A stretch of DNA of 64,000 nucleotides. Source: Fidelibacterota bacterium. GTDB lineage: Bacteria; Fidelibacterota; UBA8477; JABMPR01. Position 1 is the first letter of the stretch. Each line of letters starts with the position of its first letter. The notes under the pieces are model-generated. The model did no database searches and was not told the DNA's origin. It worked only from the letters and a program-made list of their open reading frames with translations. The stretch spans positions 1 through 64,000 of the forward strand of contig JAERTJ010000162.1 of the NCBI GenBank assembly GCA_016844945.1, given 5' to 3'. A program made the position numbers and the translations under genes. Positions 47,361 to 55,963 of the stretch are shown here, piece by piece.

Positions 47361-47711
47361 ATGACTGACCTGAATAACATATCATTTTTCGAGGTTGCCT
47401 CAAAAGTTCTCAAGGCTTTGGGACATCCCGAACGTTTACGAATAATTGAATTCCTACACACTGGAGAACAGACGGTGGGACAAATCCAGGAAGAAATTGG
47501 ATTATCCCAACCCATTACATCACAGCATCTACGGTATATGCAGAGACGTAATATCCTGGCTTCCCGTCGGGAGGGGAACCGCTTCTACTATTCTCTGGCA
47601 AGCGAATTTATCCACAAACTTTTGGAATGTATGCGCACCTGTAAATTAAGTCTGGAAACAGGCGATGCACAGGTGGGGGACATCTTTCCCGAGACGAAAA
47701 GGAGTAAATGA
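47361..47711 (+). CDS. ArsR-family transcriptional regulator
   Basis: A 116-residue winged-helix regulator (KALGHPERLRIIEFL, then recognition region LSQPITSQHLRYM). It has cysteines only near the C-terminus (LECMRTCK). The classic ArsR CxC metal site is missing. Sulfur-responsive ArsR proteins such as SqrR/BigR use two cysteines for persulfide sensing; the spacing here (C-x3-C, C-terminal) differs, so persulfide or metal sensing is open. Its stop overlaps the tusA start (ATGA), so it is the first gene of the sulfur cluster and probably controls it. Confidence 0.9.
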   Translation: MTDLNNISFFEVASKVLKALGHPERLRIIEFLHTGEQTVGQIQEEIGLSQPITSQHLRYMQRRNILASRREGNRFYYSLASEFIHKLLECMRTCKLSLETGDAQVGDIFPETKRSK

Positions 47712-47950
47712 AAATGACAGATTATAACGCAGATCAGGTATTGGATTGCAAAGGATTGAATTGCCCCTTGCCCGTTATCAAGACCAAGAAGGCTATAGAT
47801 GCCATGGATAGCGGTCAGATCTTAAAAATGGTGGCAACCGATCCTGGATCAACAAATGACATTTCAGCCTGGGCATCTCGCACCGGACACGAACTCTTAT
47901 CTGGAGAGAAAACAGATGAAGGTTTTGTATACTTCATAAAAAAGAAGTAA
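47708..47950 (+). CDS. tusA: TusA-family sulfur carrier protein
   Basis: An 80-residue sulfur carrier. The catalytic Cys is C19 in LDCKGLNCPLPVIK, the CPxP motif of TusA/SirA; the second half has the usual TDPGSTNDISAW and GHELLSGE segments. It takes persulfide sulfur from a rhodanese or desulfurase and passes it on. It overlaps the arsR stop by 4 bases. With the DsrE2-like gene next to it, it matches the rhd-tusA-dsrE2 arrangement known from sulfur-oxidising bacteria. Confidence 0.93.
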   Translation: MKMTDYNADQVLDCKGLNCPLPVIKTKKAIDAMDSGQILKMVATDPGSTNDISAWASRTGHELLSGEKTDEGFVYFIKKK

Positions 47951-47968
47951 AACCACACAGGAGGATGT

Positions 47969-48484
47969 ATGACCGAAGCTAGACCTAAACGACTGGCAAT
48001 GATCGCTTCACAAGGCACTCTGGATTGGGCTTATCCCCCCTTTCTCCTTGCTTCAACAGCAGCGGCCATGGATATGGAGGTAGCAGTCTTTTTTACTTTC
48101 TATGGATTACCACTTCTAAATAAAAAAATTGAAGCACAAGTAGCACCCCAGACCAATCCCGCAATGCCCATGAAGATGCCTTTTGGTCCTGAAGGTTTTC
48201 AGAGTATTAGTTGGCCGATACCAAACATTCTCGCCAATAATATTCCTGGCTACGAAACCATGGCAACCTCCTTCATGAAAAAGACCTTCGCCAAAAAAGG
48301 CGTGGCCAGCGTAGAAGAGTTGCGTGAAATCTGTGTGGATCTGGGGGTTCGTTTGATCGGATGCCAGATGACTATGGATGTGTTCGGTTTCGAGACCAAG
48401 GACTTTATTGATGGTGTTGAACTTGGTGGTGCAGCTACATTTTTAGAATTCGCTGCTGATGCAGACATTTCACTTTTTATTTAA
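47969..48484 (+). CDS. dsrE2: DsrE2-like (DrsE_2 family) sulfur-trafficking protein
   Basis: A 171-residue protein of the DsrE/F/H-like DrsE_2 family. Signatures are MIASQGTLDWAYPPFLLAST, AVFFTFYGLPLL and a C-terminal pair of cysteines, C122 (REICVDLG) and C132 (IGCQMTMD), ten apart, as usual in this family. These proteins are thought to exchange persulfide sulfur with TusA. A strong AGGAGG precedes the ATG by 6 bases. It lies 19 bases after tusA and just before the broken TusA-like gene. Confidence 0.87.
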   Translation: MTEARPKRLAMIASQGTLDWAYPPFLLASTAAAMDMEVAVFFTFYGLPLLNKKIEAQVAPQTNPAMPMKMPFGPEGFQSISWPIPNILANNIPGYETMATSFMKKTFAKKGVASVEELREICVDLGVRLIGCQMTMDVFGFETKDFIDGVELGGAATFLEFAADADISLFI

Positions 48485-48503
48485 AATAAGGGCTGGCATC
48501 AAT

Positions 48504-48734
48504 TTGCACGCAGATGATTTTATTGAATTAGGTGACTGTGGGATGGGTATGCCAGTAATCCGGTCGAACCAGAGATTGAGAACCATGGAAATTGGTACCG
48601 TCTTACAGATTTCCAGCGCACATCCTTGAAGCGAATCTGATATCAAGGCCTGGTGCAGAGCCTCTGGACACAAACTTATAGATGTAAGCAAGATTGGGCA
48701 AAGTAACCATTTCTTTGTTCAACGAATGAAATAA
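48504..48734 (+). pseudogene. TusA-like protein gene interrupted by one in-frame TGA
   Basis: Reading from a TTG at 48504 gives 41 codons of a TusA-like protein (DDFIELGDCGMGMPVIRSNQ...), then TGA at 48627-48629, then 34 further codons in the same frame (SESDIKAWCRASGHKLIDVS...) to TAA at 48732. The two halves join into one domain, and the intact neighbour has Gly in the equivalent position (TDPGSTNDISAW against AHP-TGA-SESDIKAW), so a GGA-to-TGA change explains it. The CPxP carrier Cys is also missing. No good start with a ribosome-binding site is visible. It is most simply a pseudogene; readthrough or a sequence error are alternatives. Confidence 0.65.
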
Positions 48735-48749
48735 TGACGAGGAGGGGAC

Positions 48750-49907
48750 ATGTTAAACCCATATACAGCAAATGAGCTATTTGACTGGCTAAGACAACGA
48801 GAGAACTTCCTGATTCTTGATGTCAGGAATGAAGAAGATTTTGGCCGCTTTCAGGTCGAGAGTCCATATGAAGTGGATATGATTAATGTCCCCTATTTTG
48901 ACTTTATGGAGGAAGAGGAAGCATCTGTAGCGAAAGTACCGCGTGACAAAAAGGTCAGGGTGGTATGCGCAAAAGAAGGTTCTGCTCAATATGTGGGGGA
49001 AATTCTCGAGAGTCATGGATTTGAAGATGTTGGCTATTTGAAAGACGGGATTGTCTCCTGGGGCAATATGTTGGCACCTGTACGTGTCAATGACGAACTG
49101 GACAAATATGAGATCTGGCAATTTGTCAGACCGGGAAAGGCTTCGCTGAGTTGGGGGCTCATATCCAACGGTGAACTCTCCATTTTTGACCCATCCCGCA
49201 ATATTGAATTCTACCAGGCATTTGCAGATGAGCATGGCAGCAAAATTACCCAGACATTTGAAACACATCTCCAGGCTGATTATATCAGTGGCAGTCGATT
49301 TATTGCCGCAGCTGAAGGTTCAAAAGTTTTTGGTCATTCAGGTGATTTTATGGGAGCCAGTTTCGACTATACCGCCGTTGAGGATGGTCAAAAGTATCCC
49401 TCCTCTGAAGGGGGTCCTGTAATTGAAGTTATACATACACCGGGGCATACACCGGGGAGCACCTGTTACAAAATTGGTGGGAAATATATCGTTACTGGAG
49501 ATACCATCTTTCTGGTTTCCCTGGGAAGACCGGACCTGGGTGGTAAGGCAGTTGAATGGGCTGGAATGCTGTATGAAACCATGACTCAAAAGATCAAAAA
49601 GATGGATTCAGAGCTTAAGGTATTACCCGGGCACTATATCGAATGGGCAGAAGCAGACGACAATCTAATATTTACTGACACGCTGGGAAACATCCTAGCT
49701 ACCAATGCAGGCATCTATGGCATTGATTCAGAGGAAGCGTTTGTTCAATTCATCAAAGACAATATCCGTAAACAACCCGATGTATATGCTGAGATTCGTA
49801 AGGTAAATGCCGGTTGGCTGGATCCAGAAAGTGATGAACAGAGTTCTATGGATCTTGGAAAAAATGAATGTGCCGCATCTGCCTATGCAGCACAACAAGC
49901 ATCCTGA
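48750..49907 (+). CDS. Rhodanese / MBL-fold (persulfide-dioxygenase-like) fusion protein
   Basis: A 385-residue soluble fusion. The N-terminal rhodanese domain (1-115) has its catalytic Cys at C73 (VVCAKEGSAQ). An MBL-fold domain (~120-385) follows. Its first motif reads THLQADY, with H173 and D177 kept but the second and last His of HxHxDH replaced by Gln175 and Tyr178; H233 (HTPGHTPGS) and D251 (VTGDTIF) are present, and a later H295 (PGHYIEW). In ETHE1-type persulfide dioxygenases iron is held by just the equivalents of H173, H233 and D251. I infer oxidation of a carrier-bound or low-molecular-weight persulfide to sulfite. GAGGAGGGG precedes the start. Confidence 0.85.
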   Translation: MLNPYTANELFDWLRQRENFLILDVRNEEDFGRFQVESPYEVDMINVPYFDFMEEEEASVAKVPRDKKVRVVCAKEGSAQYVGEILESHGFEDVGYLKDGIVSWGNMLAPVRVNDELDKYEIWQFVRPGKASLSWGLISNGELSIFDPSRNIEFYQAFADEHGSKITQTFETHLQADYISGSRFIAAAEGSKVFGHSGDFMGASFDYTAVEDGQKYPSSEGGPVIEVIHTPGHTPGSTCYKIGGKYIVTGDTIFLVSLGRPDLGGKAVEWAGMLYETMTQKIKKMDSELKVLPGHYIEWAEADDNLIFTDTLGNILATNAGIYGIDSEEAFVQFIKDNIRKQPDVYAEIRKVNAGWLDPESDEQSSMDLGKNECAASAYAAQQAS

Positions 49908-49955
49908 TCAAAAAAAATTAATTGAACCCAATTATTTAAGGGGGAGACATAACTA

Positions 49956-51566
49956 ATGAATTATGGCTTTGTCATAGACAATCGCAAATGTATTGGTTGC
50001 CATGCCTGTACCGTTGCGTGCAAGTCGGAACACGATGTTGCCATCGGGGTCAATCGCACCCATGTCAAGTACATCGAAAAGGGCGTTTTCCCAGACGCCA
50101 GTCGCTCGTTTTCTGTCCATCGATGCAATCATTGTGAAGATGCTCCCTGTACGACGATCTGTCCTACCTCGGCGCTATACACCAGAATGGACGGTATCGT
50201 TGATTTTGACAATGATCGTTGTATCGGTTGTAAATCGTGTATGCAAGCCTGTCCTTATGATGCTCTGTATATCGATCCCAATACAAATACTGCAGCTAAG
50301 TGTAACTACTGCGCACACCGTGTTGATGGTGGTTATGAGCCCGCTTGCGTGGTGATCTGTCCCACTGAAGCAATCATATCTGGCGACCTGGATGATGCTC
50401 ATTCCAATATTTCATCGTTTGTTGCCATGGAAAATGTGGTAACACGAAAAGCTGAAAAAGGTACCAACCCCAATCTTTTCTATGTTGAAGGTGATTCGGA
50501 TATGCTCACGCCTACAAATGCAGAAAGAAGGGACAACTATCTGTGGAGTGAACAGGCATCGGGTGTTGGGCATCATGCTCCCGCAGCTGCTGGTCTGGAA
50601 AGAACAGAAAACCAAGCTGACCTTCTGGTCCAAATGGCTATCGAATCTCACGCTCAAAACGGTACCCAACCCGATCAACGCGCCATTGATAAGGTGCTGG
50701 AAGAGATCAAGGAAGAAGAAAAGAAGGCTACCCGCCGGGTTTACGATTCACCTGCCAAAGGCGTCTTGTGGGGATGGGAGGTCCCAGCATACATCTGGAC
50801 GAAATCTGTAGCTACTGGTCTTCTACTCGTATTGGCTCTGGCATCCTGGTTAGGCGCTGCTGCTGATACTGCTGTAGAGTTCAATGGCTTTATTGCCGCC
50901 ATCGTTTTCATGCTCTTCACTGGAGGCCTCCTGGTTAAAGATCTTGACCGACCCGACAGATTCCTCTACGTTTTGCTTAGACCAAATTGGTCCTCATGGC
51001 TGGTTCGTGGCGGTTATCTCATATCTGTATTTGGTGCCGCAATAACAGCGATGTTGGTAGATAACTATTTTGACCTCGGTTTACGCCAACTGATTCTGAA
51101 TATCAGTGCACCGATAGCACTCCTGACAGCCATTTATACGGCATTTCTACTGGCACAAGCCAAGGGTCGGGACTTATGGGGCAGTCATCTCGCTCCCGTT
51201 CACATGCTGGTACATGCATTGATAGCTGGTTCAGCAGCCTGGATGTTCCTTGATCCGAATAGCCCTGCAATCATAACTCTTATCTTGAAGATTGCCATTC
51301 TGGCTAATCTCACATTAATAACATTAGAATTTGTGACACCTCATGCAACTTCTGATACGCAGCGAGCACATCACTTGATGATCTCAGGCTACTATTCCAG
51401 ACATTTTTATCTGGGCATCATCATGGGCAACCTGGTACCTATCATCATGCTATACACGCTGGACACTTATTTTATGGTTCTGGTCGCAGCAGGTCTGGCA
51501 GCAATCGGTATCTTCTTGACGGAATTTGTTAGGGTACGAGTTCCTCAACTGATTCCACTGAGCTAA
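49956..51566 (+). CDS. Fused four-cluster ferredoxin / NrfD-DmsC-type membrane anchor (SoeB-SoeC-like)
   Basis: A 536-residue protein joining two subunits that are usually separate. Residues 1-~190 carry four 4Fe-4S sites (CIGCHACTVAC, CNHCEDAPCTTIC, CIGCKSCMQAC, CNYCAHRVDGGYEPACVVIC). A linker of ~80 residues follows, then about eight membrane helices (from ~275: SVATGLLLVLALASWLGAA, FIAAIVFMLFTGGLLV and onward) of the NrfD/PsrC/DmsC type with WSSWLVRGGY. No Tat or Sec signal precedes the ferredoxin part, so it faces the cytoplasm. Electrons from the molybdenum subunit encoded next would pass to quinone. Start ATG 49956 has GGGGGAG upstream. Confidence 0.88.
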   Translation: MNYGFVIDNRKCIGCHACTVACKSEHDVAIGVNRTHVKYIEKGVFPDASRSFSVHRCNHCEDAPCTTICPTSALYTRMDGIVDFDNDRCIGCKSCMQACPYDALYIDPNTNTAAKCNYCAHRVDGGYEPACVVICPTEAIISGDLDDAHSNISSFVAMENVVTRKAEKGTNPNLFYVEGDSDMLTPTNAERRDNYLWSEQASGVGHHAPAAAGLERTENQADLLVQMAIESHAQNGTQPDQRAIDKVLEEIKEEEKKATRRVYDSPAKGVLWGWEVPAYIWTKSVATGLLLVLALASWLGAAADTAVEFNGFIAAIVFMLFTGGLLVKDLDRPDRFLYVLLRPNWSSWLVRGGYLISVFGAAITAMLVDNYFDLGLRQLILNISAPIALLTAIYTAFLLAQAKGRDLWGSHLAPVHMLVHALIAGSAAWMFLDPNSPAIITLILKIAILANLTLITLEFVTPHATSDTQRAHHLMISGYYSRHFYLGIIMGNLVPIIMLYTLDTYFMVLVAAGLAAIGIFLTEFVRVRVPQLIPLS

Positions 51567-51606
51567 TGATGATTGTTATGAAGAAAATGAATCGGGGACT
51601 ATAGAT

Positions 51607-54465
51607 ATGAAAAGATCATGGATTGAAAAACTCGCTGAAGGTGTGGGAGTGATTCCCAAAATCTCCCAGCATGACGATACCTCCGAGAAATACGTACTGG
51701 AGGGACCACGTCCACTCTACAAATATCCACAACCAGAGCAATGGGACAATTTTGTTGAGTTGGATCCTCAGAGCTGGCCGGTTAAAAAAGAACGCCATTA
51801 CAGCATCGTCCCAACCACATGCTTTAACTGTGAATCAGCCTGTGGTTTGTTGGCATATATAGATAAGGAAGATGGGAAAATTCGAAAATTTGAGGGGAAT
51901 CCTCACCATCCTGGCTCTAGAGGACGAAACTGTGCCAAGGGTCCTGCTACCATTAATCAGGTAAAAGATACCGAACGGATTCTCTACCCTCTGAAACGCG
52001 TGGGAGAGCGTGGTGCCGGAGACTGGGAGCAGATCTCCTGGGATCAAGCCCTGGATGAAATTGCTGCAAAGATTCAGAAATCACTCAAGGCAAATCGTCG
52101 GGACAAGGTGGTCTACCATGTGGGCCGACCCGGTCATGAGGGCTATGCAGAACGCGTGTTGAAAGCCTGGGGTGTGGATGGTCATAATTCCCATACAAAC
52201 ATATGTTCAGCCGGAGCCCGTGCTGGATACGCCATGTGGCATAAATATGATCGTCCTTCACCAGATCATACCAATGCAAAAGTGATCCTCCTGGCGAGTT
52301 CACATCTGGAAACCGGTCATTATTTTAACCCACACGCCCAGCGTATCATGGAAGGCAAAATGAAGGGTGCTAAACTTATTGTTATGGATCCACGTCTATC
52401 CAATACAGCCTCCCATGCAGATTATTGGATGCCTACTTATCCAGGGTCAGAAGCGGCTGTTTTCCTGGCGATGGCTAAGATCATCCTGGAAGAAGGACTC
52501 TATGATCGTGAATACATTGAGACCTGGGTCAATTGGGATGAGTACCTGAAGGCAGAGCACCCTGATGTGGATGTTACCTTTGAAAATTTCATAGCAAAAA
52601 CCATTGAAGCATATGATGAATTCACGCCTGAATATGCAGCAACGGAAGCAGGGATTGAAGCTGAGCAAATTGTAGAAGTTGCCCATGTAGTGGCCTCAGC
52701 AGGCTCTCAACTTTCTACCCATGTCTGGCGCGGTGCTTCTATTGGTAATCTGGGGGGCTGGCAAGTGTCACGAACCCTCCATTTCCTGAATGTCCTAACT
52801 GGCTCTGTTGGAACACCTGGTGGAACATCACCCAGCGCCTGGAATAAATTTCACCCCGAGTTTTTTGATGTACCTCCTGGTCCACCCGCCTGGAATGAGC
52901 TGCATTTTCCACCGGAGTACACACTGAACCACTTTGAGATGAGTCAGATCCTACCGCACCTCGTAAAAGACGGCCGAGGAACCATGGATATGTACTTCAC
53001 CCGTGTCTTCAATCCTGTCTGGACCTATCCAGATGGATTCTCCTGGATTGAGATGCTCTCCAATCATGACTCCGTAGGCTGTCATGTGGCACTTACCCCT
53101 ACGTGGAATGAAACAGCGTTTTTCGCAGACTACGTGTTACCCATGGGACATGGACCTGAACGTCATGACCTCAATTCTTATGAAACCCATTCCGGTATGT
53201 GGATTGCCTTTCGTCAACCTGTGCTCCGTGAAAAGGCACGCCGCGATGGCAAAGAGGTGGAGTTCACCTACGAGGTCAATCCAGGTGAGGTCTGGGAAGA
53301 GGATGAGTTCTGGATTGAGCTCTCCTGGCGGATTGATAAGGATGATGATCTGGGGATACGTAAACACTTCATGAGCCCTTATCGTGAAGGTCAGAAAATC
53401 ACAATTGATGAATATTACCAATACATCTTTGAACATACTGAAGGCTTAAAAGAAACTGCTGAAAAAGAGGGTCTAACAGAGCTTGGCTACATGCGTAAAT
53501 ATGGTGCTTATAATGTGGTTCCAAGTCTTTATGAGAAGAATAAAACTGAGATGTCGGCCGATGCTCAGGCAGGTACAACCGTCAATGAAAGTGGTAACGT
53601 CATTAAAGACGGCGAAATTGTAGGTGTAGAGGACAAGGGCATAAAGTACAGTGGTTTCCCAACACCTTCAAAGAAGCAGGAGTTCTATTCGAAGACCACT
53701 GCAGATTTTGGATATCCAGATGAAGCCATTCCTGGCTATATCAAATCTCATGTGCATAGAGATCACATGGATGAGAGCCGTCATGAATGTGTCTTGCTAC
53801 CCAACTTCAGGTTGCCAACCCATATTCACTCAAGATCTGCTAACGCCAAATGGCTGACTGAGATCGCACACAGAAATCCTATCTGGATCAACACGTTGGA
53901 TGCAGAAAAACTAGGTGTGAAGACGGGTGAACTCTTAAAGATTGAAACTGAAATAGGTTGGTTTGTAGATAAGGTCTGGGTCACGGAGGCCATCAAACCA
54001 AGTGTTGTGGCTTGTTCGCATCACATTGGCCGCTGGCGCCGGAAACAGGATCAAGGCAATAAATTCATGACCAATACTGTTAAAATCAGAAATGAGGGCA
54101 ACGGCAAATGGCGTATGGAAACAGTAACCGGTGTCGAACCCTGGAAAACCGATGATCCTGATACCCAACGAGTCTGGTGGCGAGATGGGGGAGTTCATCA
54201 GAACATTACTCATGCCGTCCAGCCCGATCCAGTATCAGGTGCCCATTGTTGGCTCCAAAAGGTTGCCATATCAAAACCTGCAGCTGGTGAAAAGTATGGT
54301 GATGTCTTTGTGGATACTGAAAAGTCTTTTGCCCATTTCAAAAAATGGAATGGATGGGCAAAAGAAAGAGAAACACATCCTGATGGATTGAGACGTCCAC
54401 TATGGATGGGTAGACCCCTGGCACCAAGCAAAGAGTTATTTTATATAGACCAGAAAAAGGATTGA
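51607..54465 (+). CDS. Molybdopterin oxidoreductase, SoeA-like (putative sulfite dehydrogenase)
   Basis: A 952-residue catalytic subunit of the DMSO-reductase superfamily. The N-terminal 4Fe-4S site uses C72, C75, C79 and C109 (TCFNCESACG, NCAKG). The probable Mo ligand is C200 in NICSAGARAGY. The bis-MGD dinucleotide-binding domain is at the C-terminus. There is no twin-Arg signal, and 952 residues is close to SoeA and much longer than PsrA/PhsA (~760), which are exported. With the fused Fe-S/anchor subunit upstream and TusA, DsrE2 and persulfide-dioxygenase genes before it, oxidation of sulfite to sulfate in the cytoplasm is the best guess. Polysulfide or tetrathionate reductase-type activity remains possible. 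Confidence 0.8.
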   Translation: MKRSWIEKLAEGVGVIPKISQHDDTSEKYVLEGPRPLYKYPQPEQWDNFVELDPQSWPVKKERHYSIVPTTCFNCESACGLLAYIDKEDGKIRKFEGNPHHPGSRGRNCAKGPATINQVKDTERILYPLKRVGERGAGDWEQISWDQALDEIAAKIQKSLKANRRDKVVYHVGRPGHEGYAERVLKAWGVDGHNSHTNICSAGARAGYAMWHKYDRPSPDHTNAKVILLASSHLETGHYFNPHAQRIMEGKMKGAKLIVMDPRLSNTASHADYWMPTYPGSEAAVFLAMAKIILEEGLYDREYIETWVNWDEYLKAEHPDVDVTFENFIAKTIEAYDEFTPEYAATEAGIEAEQIVEVAHVVASAGSQLSTHVWRGASIGNLGGWQVSRTLHFLNVLTGSVGTPGGTSPSAWNKFHPEFFDVPPGPPAWNELHFPPEYTLNHFEMSQILPHLVKDGRGTMDMYFTRVFNPVWTYPDGFSWIEMLSNHDSVGCHVALTPTWNETAFFADYVLPMGHGPERHDLNSYETHSGMWIAFRQPVLREKARRDGKEVEFTYEVNPGEVWEEDEFWIELSWRIDKDDDLGIRKHFMSPYREGQKITIDEYYQYIFEHTEGLKETAEKEGLTELGYMRKYGAYNVVPSLYEKNKTEMSADAQAGTTVNESGNVIKDGEIVGVEDKGIKYSGFPTPSKKQEFYSKTTADFGYPDEAIPGYIKSHVHRDHMDESRHECVLLPNFRLPTHIHSRSANAKWLTEIAHRNPIWINTLDAEKLGVKTGELLKIETEIGWFVDKVWVTEAIKPSVVACSHHIGRWRRKQDQGNKFMTNTVKIRNEGNGKWRMETVTGVEPWKTDDPDTQRVWWRDGGVHQNITHAVQPDPVSGAHCWLQKVAISKPAAGEKYGDVFVDTEKSFAHFKKWNGWAKERETHPDGLRRPLWMGRPLAPSKELFYIDQKKD

Positions 54466-54562
54466 GATTTTGGGGTGTGATGGAACTGCCTTGTTTCATT
54501 ATACATGAATGTAACGCATATTGATATCCAGGTGAAGTAAACCTGATAGACAAAGGCGACAA

Positions 54563-55963
54563 GTGAATTTATATATCGATATCCTGTTTTGGATGCGTCA
54601 GAAGAAGTGGTTCCTTATCGCTTTGTTCTACGGTATGGCGATGCATCATTGGGTTACCCCCCCTCCTGAACTAAATCCTGCAGCCTTTGACGCATTGATT
54701 ATCATATCAATGGCGCTCATCCTGATCATTACAGAACCCCTCCCACTCCCTGCAATAGCTATGTTTATGCTGTTTATGCAGGTCGTGTTGGGGATAGATA
54801 CGGCCAATAATGTGGCTTCCTCCTTTATGAATGATGCTGTGTTTTTTATCATGGGCTCGCTGATGTTGGCGGTGGCAATTGTAAGTCAGGGGCTCGATAA
54901 ACGACTGGCTCTGGGTATTATAACACTCACGGGTCATAAGACCTGGCGCATTATCGCTGGTTTTACGGCAATTTCAGCCATCCTATCCTCTTTTATTGGT
55001 GAGCACACCGTAGCAGCCATGATGATGCCAGTTGGCTTGACGCTGGTGAGGTATGCACACAAAGATCCCAAGAAAGTTGCTGGTCTGACTGCAGCCTTGT
55101 TGTTTTCCATCGCTTATGGTGCGACGATTGGGTCAATTGGCACACCTTCTGGAGGTGGACGCAATGTGATTATGATGAACTACTGGGCTGAATTTGGAGC
55201 TGGAACCGTATCATATCTACAATGGATGAAATATGTCTACCCTATGGTCCTGGTACAGATCCCCATTACCGTTCTGATTCTGCTATGGACATTCAAACCT
55301 GAACAAAACAATCTGGATAGCGCTGTGCGCAAGTTAGTGATAGATGTGGCTCGCTCGGGCAAAGTGAAGGGACGTGAATGGCTCGCCATCATTCTTTTCA
55401 TTCTGGTATTTCTGGGATGGGTGTTTCTTAGTGAAGACTTTGGCCTGGGGATTATTGCCCTCCTTGGGGTTTTCCTGTATCTGGCTTTTGGGCTGGTGGA
55501 GTGGCGAGATTTAAACCGTAAGACCAACTGGGGCGTAATTCTACTTTTTGGCTCAGCCATTTCGATTGGAATCCAGATGAACGAGACGGGAGCAGCTGAA
55601 TGGGTTGCCCATGTCATCATTACGAATTTGGGGAAAGTGATTAGTAGTCCAGAAGTACTCCAGGGGAGTGTATCAGTGCTACTGACAGGAATCATGTCAA
55701 ACATACTGAGTAGTTCTGCAACCGTGGCTGTCGTAGGACCCATTGTTCTCGATCTGGGAGGTGACAAAATCCTCATTGGTTTTGCCACAGCTATTGCCTC
55801 GGCGTTTGGATATTTTACAGCAGTGGCAGCTCCTGCCTGCACTATTATCTATTCCAGCGGATTGGTTAAATCGAAAGATTTTCTACGAGCCGGTTGGAAA
55901 ATGGGGGTTTTATCTGTTGTTAGCCTGTTGGGTTTAGCTTTATTATGGTGGCCATTATTATGA
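54563..55963 (+). CDS. SLC13/DASS-family anion transporter (first copy)
   Basis: A 466-residue polytopic membrane protein of the divalent-anion:Na+ symporter family. The start is GTG at 54563, with AAAGG upstream. Family features are the paired hairpin regions TIGSIGTPSGGGRNVIMMNYW and SSATVAVVGPIVLDLGG, and the MNDAVFFIMGSLMLAVAI helix. Family members carry sulfate, dicarboxylates or citrate. Placed directly after the sulfite-dehydrogenase-like genes, sulfate or sulfite movement is plausible. It ends in an ATGA overlap with the stress-protein gene. Confidence 0.88.
   Translation: MNLYIDILFWMRQKKWFLIALFYGMAMHHWVTPPPELNPAAFDALIIISMALILIITEPLPLPAIAMFMLFMQVVLGIDTANNVASSFMNDAVFFIMGSLMLAVAIVSQGLDKRLALGIITLTGHKTWRIIAGFTAISAILSSFIGEHTVAAMMMPVGLTLVRYAHKDPKKVAGLTAALLFSIAYGATIGSIGTPSGGGRNVIMMNYWAEFGAGTVSYLQWMKYVYPMVLVQIPITVLILLWTFKPEQNNLDSAVRKLVIDVARSGKVKGREWLAIILFILVFLGWVFLSEDFGLGIIALLGVFLYLAFGLVEWRDLNRKTNWGVILLFGSAISIGIQMNETGAAEWVAHVIITNLGKVISSPEVLQGSVSVLLTGIMSNILSSSATVAVVGPIVLDLGGDKILIGFATAIASAFGYFTAVAAPACTIIYSSGLVKSKDFLRAGWKMGVLSVVSLLGLALLWWPLL

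Noticed and set aside
48627-48668. Selenocysteine insertion at the TGA of the TusA-like gene
   Set aside because: Only a 4-bp stem (AGGC/GCCT) can be drawn downstream, and the TGA replaces a structural Gly, not the catalytic Cys.
51607-54465. Formate dehydrogenase or periplasmic nitrate reductase
   Set aside because: No Tat signal, no Sec/Cys motif of FdhF type, and the sulfur-gene context points elsewhere.
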